From an uncultured beta proteobacterium (GTDB taxonomy: Bacteria; Pseudomonadota; Gammaproteobacteria; Burkholderiales; Burkholderiaceae_C), in NCBI GenBank assembly GCA_903920405.1, contig CAIXMC010000424.1:1-13790 (forward strand): DNA of 13,790 bases, in the 5' to 3' direction. How positions within the stretch are numbered: the first letter of the stretch is position 1; every line of letters begins with the position of its first letter. The notes beneath the pieces were generated by a model. It saw only the letters and a program-made list of their open reading frames with translations. It had not been told where the DNA came from and did no database searches. This document shows, in pieces, positions 8,489 through 13,790 of this stretch. The translations under genes and the position numbers were made by a program.

Positions 8489-10629
8489 GCAATGACCCTT
8501 TCGCTCGAAAGGTGCTGACGACCATCTGCTGTTAATTGCAGGCTTTTAGCGCGTCGAACCATGCCATCGATCTGGTAGATACTTGCCACGATAGGCGCAA
8601 CTTCACAGGGCGTAATATCCATCGCTGCTCTGGTTCTATTGCTTAATCGCTCGGGTGTCACACTCACAACATCACCCGATGTGTCACTAAAAGCAAACCC
8701 GGGAATGCTTTGAAGTACATCTTTTGACGATGCAAAGTCAAACTCTGGCACGTCAAGCATATTGGCCAACACGCGCCATACTTTCCAGGCAGGTCGCGTT
8801 TCATCCAAGGGTTTGACCACTGCGTGAAAACTTTGAACACGACCTTCGGCATTGATATAAGTCCCCGATGTTTCTGTAAACGGTGCAATGGGCAGCATGA
8901 CATTACAACAGTCACTATTGGCATTGAACGGACTTAAAGACACGACCATCTTTGATTTAGACAGCCCATCCATGGATTGTGCGGCAGAGTCAAATTTGGG
9001 TTCATTGTTGAGTAAGAGTACTGCTTTGAGCGAGCCATTCAACATTTGTGCTGCATTCATGCCCAACGCACCAGGCACTGCCCCCACCCACTGTGCGCCC
9101 ACTGTGTTGGCCGCTTCGGTCAAGTGCCCTACCACCGCGCCCGTATGTTCCGCTATCCAATTGGCCATAGCCAGCAAACTGGATGCCTTGGCATGATGAA
9201 CTGCGGCGTTGCCAAGCAAAATGGCAGAACGCTTGTCTGTCATCAAACTCTGTGCAATAGCTGTCGTCTGGGCATTCACCACACCTTCCACTGGAGAATT
9301 GATACCTTTGGCAGCAGCTACCGCTGCCACAACACCGGCTAAGGCAGCAGTCCATTGTGTTGCATCAGCTTCCAACCAATTCGCAACAGGCATCGCCCAA
9401 TTTTGCGACTTCTCAACCAACGCGCTCACAACGCATGAGTGATGACGTGTGGCCTGACGAATGCGTTGAGCAAACAAGGGATGGTCTTTGCGCAGGTTAG
9501 ATCCAAGCACCAAAACGCTTTGAAGCTGTGAAAGCGATGCAATGGACATGCCAAGAGTATGAATACCTTCAGGCGCAACAAATTCGGCATGGCGTAAACG
9601 GTAGTCGATGTTGGGGCTACCCAACCCCTGCATCAACTTGACGGCAAGATGCAGCTCTTCAAGCGTAGAGTGGGGACTAACCAACGCACCGATGCTCGCA
9701 GCACCAAACTCAGCACTGATCTGCCGGAGGCCATTGGCAACATGTTCTAGCGCAGTTTTCCAATCCACTTCCATCCACTCGCCTGCGTGCTTGATCATCG
9801 GCACAGTCAATCGTTCAGGACTGTTCAAAGCCTCGTAAGAAAAACGGTCGCGGTCAGCCAACCAGCACTCGTTCACAGCTTCATTTTCCAGAGGCAACAC
9901 CCGCATGACACGGTTATTTTTGACCTGCACGATCAAATTGGCACCGGTAGAGTCGTGTGGGCTGATGGACTTGCGACGCGACAATTCCCAAGTGCGCGCA
10001 CTGTAACGAAACGGTTTGCTGGTCAATGCGCCGACCGGACAAAGATCAATCATGTTGCCTGAGAGTTCAGAATCTATTGAACCTGACAAAAAAGTTTCAA
10101 TCGTGCTGTGTTCACCACGATGAGACATCCCAAGTTCCATCACACCCGCAATTTCCTGTCCAAAGCGAACGCAGCGAGTGCAGTGAATGCACCGACTCAT
10201 TTCCTGCATGGAAATCAAGGGGCCAACATCCTTGCCAGTCACCACTCGTTTATCTTCGGCATAACGTGAAACAGACGAACCGTAACCCACGGCTACATCT
10301 TGCAACTTGCACTCGCCGCCCTGATCACAAATCGGGCAGTCCAGCGGATGATTGATGAGCAAAAACTCCATGACGGACTGTTGTGCCTGAATGGCTTTAT
10401 CAGAGTGTGTATGCACCACCATCCCTTTGGCGACGGTTGTAGCGCAAGCCGGCATGGGTTTGGGTGCATTTTCAATTTCGACCAAGCACATGCGACAGTT
10501 GGCAGAAATGCTTAATTTTTTGTGATAACAAAAGTGTGGAATGAAGGTATTTGCTTTTTCAGCCGCATGCATGACCGTGCTGCCTTCAGCGATTTCTACT
10601 TTTTTGCCGTCGAGTTCAATTTCAATCAT
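8485..10629 (-). CDS. nuoG: NADH-quinone oxidoreductase subunit G
   Basis: This 714-residue Fe-S subunit of the NADH-oxidising arm relays electrons from NuoF/NuoE to NuoI. The N-terminus holds a 2Fe-2S ferredoxin domain with C34, C45, C48 and C62, then a HxxxCxxCxxxxxC motif (H94, C98, C101, C107) for a 4Fe-4S cluster, then C147, C150, C153 and C197 (DLCPVGAL) for another. The extra N7 cluster motif of the E. coli enzyme is absent; the region reads [15 protein letters not shown] instead, as in the mitochondrial-like type. The rest is a molybdopterin-oxidoreductase-like fold that in this family binds no molybdenum cofactor and is poorly conserved. Start ATG 10627-10629 lies 12 bp after the nuoF stop with only a weak GGAT site. 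It overlaps nuoH by 4 bp. Confidence 0.98.
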   Translation of the reverse strand: MIEIELDGKKVEIAEGSTVMHAAEKANTFIPHFCYHKKLSISANCRMCLVEIENAPKPMPACATTVAKGMVVHTHSDKAIQAQQSVMEFLLINHPLDCPICDQGGECKLQDVAVGYGSSVSRYAEDKRVVTGKDVGPLISMQEMSRCIHCTRCVRFGQEIAGVMELGMSHRGEHSTIETFLSGSIDSELSGNMIDLCPVGALTSKPFRYSARTWELSRRKSISPHDSTGANLIVQVKNNRVMRVLPLENEAVNECWLADRDRFSYEALNSPERLTVPMIKHAGEWMEVDWKTALEHVANGLRQISAEFGAASIGALVSPHSTLEELHLAVKLMQGLGSPNIDYRLRHAEFVAPEGIHTLGMSIASLSQLQSVLVLGSNLRKDHPLFAQRIRQATRHHSCVVSALVEKSQNWAMPVANWLEADATQWTAALAGVVAAVAAAKGINSPVEGVVNAQTTAIAQSLMTDKRSAILLGNAAVHHAKASSLLAMANWIAEHTGAVVGHLTEAANTVGAQWVGAVPGALGMNAAQMLNGSLKAVLLLNNEPKFDSAAQSMDGLSKSKMVVSLSPFNANSDCCNVMLPIAPFTETSGTYINAEGRVQSFHAVVKPLDETRPAWKVWRVLANMLDVPEFDFASSKDVLQSIPGFAFSDTSGDVVSVTPERLSNRTRAAMDITPCEVAPIVASIYQIDGMVRRAKSLQLTADGRQHLSSERVIA

Positions 10630-10641
10630 CTTGTGATCCGC

Positions 10642-11994
10642 TCAAACGTAGGCCGCGACCATACAGGTTTTGTGGGTAATGTGGTATTCAAATTCAGGTG
10701 TGAAATGCTGCAGCATCGAACGCACAGGCAAGGCGGCTGCGTCACCCATCGCGCAAATGGTTCGACCCTGAATATTGGCGGCCACCGAGTTGAGCAATTC
10801 CATATCGGAATCGCGCCCTTTGCCATTTTCAATGCGGTCCACCACACGGTATAACCACCCGCTACCCTCGCGGCACGGGGTACATTGTCCGCACGACTCG
10901 TGCATGTAAAAGTAACTCAAACGCTGCAAACTCTTGACCATGCAGCGGGAATCATCCATCACAATCACAGCCCCCGAACCCAGCATGGAACCTGCCTTCG
11001 CAATGGCATCGTAGTCCAGGGTACAGTCCATCATGATACGGGCAGGCAGGATCGGAGAGGACGATCCGCCAGGAATCACTGCCTTGAGCTTTCTGCCAGT
11101 GCGCACGCCACCGGCCAATTCAAGAAGTTGTGAAAATGGCAATCCCATCGGCACTTCGTAATTGCCTGGCAACTCCACATCGCCCGTGACCGAAAAGATT
11201 TTGGTACCCCCGCTGTTTGGCTTGCCACAGTCAAGGTAAGCCTGCGCGCCATGGCGAATGATCCATGGAACGGCAGCAAAAGTTTCAGTGTTATTGATGG
11301 TAGTGGGCTTGCCATACAAACCAAAATTGGCCGGAAAAGGGGGTTTAAAGCGTGGCTGCCCTTTTTTGCCCTCCATGGACTCAAGAAGAGCAGTTTCTTC
11401 GCCACAAATATAAGCACCAAAGCCATGAAATGCAAACAAATCAAAACTAAAACCGCTTCCCAGAATATTCTTGCCCAAAAAACCCGCTTCACGCGCTTGG
11501 CTCAACGCTTCTTCAAAGCGAATGTAAGTGCCAAAAATCTCGCCATGAATATAGTTATAGCCAACAGTAATCCCCATGGCGTAAGCTGCAATCAACATGC
11601 CTTCAATCACGATGTGCGGGTTAAACTGCAAAATATCACGGTCTTTGCAAGTACCAGGTTCGCCTTCATCAGAATTACAAATCAAGTATTTTTGACCCAA
11701 ATACTGTTTGGGCATGAAACTCCATTTCAGGCCTGTAGGAAAACCCGCCCCACCCCGCCCGCGCAATGAAGATTCTTTGACGCACGATATCACCTGCTCC
11801 GGTGACATGCCAGCAGAACCATCTTGCCCCAATACTTTACGCAAGGCCTGATAACCACCGCGTTCTTCGTAATCTTTTAATTTCCAATTGTCGCCATTCA
11901 AACCCGCACAAATCTGGGGGTTAATGTGCCGATTGTGAAAACAGGTTTGTTCACCGGTGGATTGAAACTTCGCCAGAATATCAGCGGCCATCAT
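10642..11994 (-). CDS. nuoF: NADH-quinone oxidoreductase subunit F (NADH- and FMN-binding)
   Basis: The 450-residue catalytic subunit oxidises NADH and passes the electrons through FMN to cluster N3. Visible motifs are the glycine-rich [15 protein letters not shown] (77-91) for nucleotide and [16 protein letters not shown] (107-119), [14 protein letters not shown] (193-206), and the 4Fe-4S motif [13 protein letters not shown] with C368, C371 and C374 plus a distal C414 in RTICAMGD. Start ATG 11992-11994 overlaps the nuoE stop by 4 bp (ATGA); a second ATG follows immediately, but the GGAGG site at 12002-12006 is 7 nt from the first. The length is normal for the proteobacterial family. The gene ends 12 bp before nuoG. 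Confidence 0.99.
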   Translation of the reverse strand: MMAADILAKFQSTGEQTCFHNRHINPQICAGLNGDNWKLKDYEERGGYQALRKVLGQDGSAGMSPEQVISCVKESSLRGRGGAGFPTGLKWSFMPKQYLGQKYLICNSDEGEPGTCKDRDILQFNPHIVIEGMLIAAYAMGITVGYNYIHGEIFGTYIRFEEALSQAREAGFLGKNILGSGFSFDLFAFHGFGAYICGEETALLESMEGKKGQPRFKPPFPANFGLYGKPTTINNTETFAAVPWIIRHGAQAYLDCGKPNSGGTKIFSVTGDVELPGNYEVPMGLPFSQLLELAGGVRTGRKLKAVIPGGSSSPILPARIMMDCTLDYDAIAKAGSMLGSGAVIVMDDSRCMVKSLQRLSYFYMHESCGQCTPCREGSGWLYRVVDRIENGKGRDSDMELLNSVAANIQGRTICAMGDAAALPVRSMLQHFTPEFEYHITHKTCMVAAYV

Positions 11995-12482
11995 GGAGCA
12001 ACCTCCGCTGCACGCAAACCGTCAACCAATTGATCAAGTTTTTCATCGCTCATCAAACTGCACATATCGCGATCATTCACCAACAAGACCGGCGCGTCAG
12101 CGCAAGCCCCTAAACACTCGCACTCTTGCAAGGTAAAAAGGCCATCCGATGTGGTTTGATGGTTATCAATGCCCAGTTTATTCTTGAGGTGGTTCATTGC
12201 CCGTTTTCCGTCGCGCAATTGACAGGGCAGATTGGTACACACATTCAATTTGTACTTGCCCACAGGCTTTGTGTTGTACATGTTGTAAAAAGTGGTGACC
12301 TCATGCACGGCAATGGGCGCCATGCCTAAATAATCGGCCACAAGTTGTTCACTCTCAAAACTCACAAACCCCAGTTCTTGCTGAACAATCGCCAAACAAG
12401 CCATCACGGCAGACTGCTTTTGTTCAGGTGGAAATTTGGCAACTTCTTGAGCAAAGCGCAATTTGGTTTCTTCAGAAATCAT
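11991..12482 (-). CDS. nuoE: NADH-quinone oxidoreductase subunit E (2Fe-2S)
   Basis: The 163-residue thioredoxin-like ferredoxin subunit partners NuoF in the NADH dehydrogenase module. The four ligands of cluster N1a are visible: C82 and C87 in [12 protein letters not shown], then C123 and C127 in [11 protein letters not shown]. The N-terminal helical part includes [18 protein letters not shown] (59-76), a strong family match. Start ATG 12480-12482 overlaps the nuoD stop by 4 bp (ATGA), with a GGGGAAG site 7 nt upstream at 12490-12496. Length is typical. It overlaps nuoF by 4 bp, so D, E and F are probably translationally coupled. Confidence 0.98.
   Translation of the reverse strand: MISEETKLRFAQEVAKFPPEQKQSAVMACLAIVQQELGFVSFESEQLVADYLGMAPIAVHEVTTFYNMYNTKPVGKYKLNVCTNLPCQLRDGKRAMNHLKNKLGIDNHQTTSDGLFTLQECECLGACADAPVLLVNDRDMCSLMSDEKLDQLVDGLRAAEVAP
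12002..12006 (-). promoter_or_regulatory. Ribosome binding site of nuoF
   Basis: GGAGG on the minus strand lies 7 nt before ATG 11994, within the end of nuoE. It favours the first of the two adjacent ATG codons of nuoF. Confidence 0.75.
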
Positions 12483-13732
12483 CTATCAACTTCCCCAAAC
12501 ACAATATCCATCGTACCAATAATAGCCACGGCATCTGCAATCATGTGTCCTTTGCCCATTTCATTTAAAGCTGCAAGGTGAACAAAAGCAGGCGGACGAA
12601 TTTTCAGTCGATAAGGTTTATTAGCACCATCACTGACCAAGTAAATGCCAAACTCACCTTTGGGGTGCTCAATGGCCGCGTAAATTTCGCCCTCGGGAAC
12701 ACAAAAACCCTCAGAAAATAATTTAAAGTGATGAATCAACCCTTCCATATTGGATTTCATCGATTCACGGCTGGGGGATGCAACTTTGTGGTTATTGGTG
12801 ATGACCGGGCCGGGATTCACACGCAGCCAATCGACACATTGTTTGATGATGCGGTTGGATTGATTGAGTTCTTCCATGCGCACCAGGTAACGGTCATAAC
12901 TGTCGCCTGTTTTGCCAATGGGCACATCAAAGTCCATGTGCGCATAAGCGTCATAGGGTTGTTTCTTGCGCAAATCCCAAGCAATGCCAGAACCCCGCAA
13001 CATGGGGCCGGTAAAACCAAGATTTAACGCACGCTCAGGACTGACCACGCCAATGCCTACGGTACGCTGTTTCCAGATGCGGTTATCTGTGAGCAGGGTG
13101 TGGTACTCCGCCAAGGCAGCCGGAAAGCGCTGTGTAAAGTCTTCAATAAAGTCAAGCAGACTGCCACCCCGATTGCGATTAAGCTGTGCTGTAGATTGCG
13201 GGCTGCGAATTTTATTGGGTTGGTGACGTGCCATGGAGTCAGGCAGATCGCGATAGACACCACCCGGGCGAAAATAAGCGGCGTGCATCCGCGCACCGCT
13301 GACGGCTTCGTAGATGTCAAACAAATCTTCGCGTTCGCGAAATGCGTACAACATCACGGTCATGGCACCACAGTCAATGGCATGTGCGCCCACCCACAAC
13401 AAATGGTTGAGCATCCGCGTGATTTCTGAAAACATTACCCGAATGTATTGGGCACGAATGGGAACATCAATCCCCATCATTTTTTCAATGGCTAGACAGT
13501 AAGCATTTTCATTGCACATCATCGACATATAGTCGAGTCGATCCATGTAAGGAAGTGCCTGAATATAAGTTTTGGTTTCAGCCAGTTTTTCGGTAGCGCG
13601 ATGCAACAGGCCAATATGAGGATCAGCGCGAACAATGACCTCGCCGTCTAACTCCAACACAAGGCGCAAAACACCATGCGCTGCTGGATGCTGGGGTCCA
13701 AAATTAAGGGTGTAGTTTTTAATATCAGCCAT
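12479..13732 (-). CDS. nuoD: NADH-quinone oxidoreductase subunit D (49-kDa type)
   Basis: This subunit, related to the large subunit of NiFe hydrogenases but without the metal site, forms the quinone-reduction pocket with NuoB and NuoH. With ATG 13730-13732 it has 417 residues, the usual length, and opens [20 protein letters not shown]; the histidine of the AHGVL motif (H19) and the tyrosine of MDRLDYMS (Y68) match the quinone headgroup ligands known in complex [15 protein letters not shown] and [15 protein letters not shown] are further family stretches. A GTG two codons earlier (13736-13738) overlaps the nuoC stop by one base and is a possible but less likely start. No strong ribosome binding site is visible, so coupling to nuoC is likely. 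NuoC and NuoD are separate here, unlike the fused enterobacterial form. Confidence 0.98.
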   Translation of the reverse strand: MADIKNYTLNFGPQHPAAHGVLRLVLELDGEVIVRADPHIGLLHRATEKLAETKTYIQALPYMDRLDYMSMMCNENAYCLAIEKMMGIDVPIRAQYIRVMFSEITRMLNHLLWVGAHAIDCGAMTVMLYAFREREDLFDIYEAVSGARMHAAYFRPGGVYRDLPDSMARHQPNKIRSPQSTAQLNRNRGGSLLDFIEDFTQRFPAALAEYHTLLTDNRIWKQRTVGIGVVSPERALNLGFTGPMLRGSGIAWDLRKKQPYDAYAHMDFDVPIGKTGDSYDRYLVRMEELNQSNRIIKQCVDWLRVNPGPVITNNHKVASPSRESMKSNMEGLIHHFKLFSEGFCVPEGEIYAAIEHPKGEFGIYLVSDGANKPYRLKIRPPAFVHLAALNEMGKGHMIADAVAIIGTMDIVFGEVDR

Positions 13733-13737
13733 AGCCA

Positions 13738-13790
13738 CTAAATTTCAAAACTACTTGTAAAACCACCGTAGTTATTTTCTCGGATGATGC
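13738..13790 (-). CDS. nuoC: NADH-quinone oxidoreductase subunit C, C-terminal end only
   Basis: On the minus strand the bases entering from the right edge read in one frame as [16 protein letters not shown] followed by TAG at 13738-13740. The RENNYGG run resembles the usual end of NuoC (30-kDa subunit), which typically closes with R-E-D/N-x-Y-G-G. Position directly upstream of nuoD is the expected one. Only 16 residues are in the window, so nothing can be said about the rest. The six or so residues after YGGF may be a lineage-specific tail. Confidence 0.8.
   Translation of the reverse strand, partial: IIRENNYGGFTSSFEI

Larger units (their letters stand above)
193..13790 (-). other. nuo operon, distal part, with Nudix gene as last cistron
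   Basis: All thirteen minus-strand genes are colinear with gaps of at most 64 bp and four 4-bp stop/start overlaps (D/E, E/F, G/H, J/K). This supports one long transcript whose promoter lies upstream of nuoA, outside the window. I saw no internal promoter or terminator that I could defend. The operon ends against the convergent transposase tail. Confidence 0.85.

Noticed and set aside
9002..9355. A 117-codon minus-strand frame inside nuoG, with many cysteines and glycines
   Set aside because: It is an alternative reading frame of nuoG; the cysteines show no metal-binding spacing and the nuoG frame is uninterrupted.
11251..11769. A 172-codon open frame on the plus strand
   Set aside because: It lies wholly antisense to nuoF, whose frame carries all expected motifs. 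The translation is rich in K, N, F and T with no family resemblance, and there is no separate regulatory context; it is a shadow frame.

Overview
The window is the distal part of a nuo operon, which encodes the proton-pumping NADH:quinone oxidoreductase (respiratory complex I, NDH-1). It is read entirely from the minus strand. From right to left it holds the 3' end of nuoC (cut by the window edge), then complete nuoD, E, F, G, H, I, J, K, L, M and N, then a Nudix hydrolase of the ADP-ribose pyrophosphatase type. At the extreme left a plus-strand transposase tail of the IS1595 (ISXO2-like) family runs tail-to-tail into the Nudix gene with only 12 bp between them.

The organism is most likely a betaproteobacterium, probably Burkholderiales. 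NuoC and NuoD are separate genes rather than a fused nuoCD. The order C-D-E-F-G-H-I-J-K-L-M-N is uninterrupted. NuoG lacks the extra N7 cluster cysteines, as in the alpha/betaproteobacterial and mitochondrial type. NuoD, NuoI and NuoH carry wording I associate with that class (for example ETNRHPFD in NuoH). The DNA is not GC-rich, which is somewhat unusual for that order and would suit a lower-GC lineage. I cannot name a genus.

Layout: nuoC end 13738-13790; hydrophilic arm nuoD (quinone-site subunit), nuoE/F/G (NADH, FMN and Fe-S module) 8485-13732; nuoH (membrane/quinone) and nuoI (two 4Fe-4S) 6808-8488; membrane arm nuoJ, K, L, M, N 814-6784; Nudix hydrolase 193-786; transposase tail 1-180. 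The genes are tightly coupled: nuoD/E, nuoE/F, nuoG/H and nuoJ/K share 4-bp ATGA overlaps, nuoK/L are 2 bp apart, and the nuoM ribosome binding site overlaps the nuoL stop. The largest gap inside the operon is 64 bp, between nuoH and nuoI. There is no gene-free stretch over 300 bp. No promoter is expected here because the operon starts upstream of the window, and I saw no convincing intrinsic terminator after the Nudix gene.

Together the gene products take electrons from NADH (NuoF FMN, NuoE/F/G/I/B Fe-S chain) to quinone at the NuoB/D/H interface and use the energy to pump protons through NuoH/J/K/L/M/N. All subunits look intact, with the key cofactor ligands and proton-channel residues present. 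I found no previously undescribed system. The points worth a second look are the transposase abutting the Nudix gene, the Nudix gene's place in the operon, a histidine-rich loop in NuoL, and a few start-codon questions.
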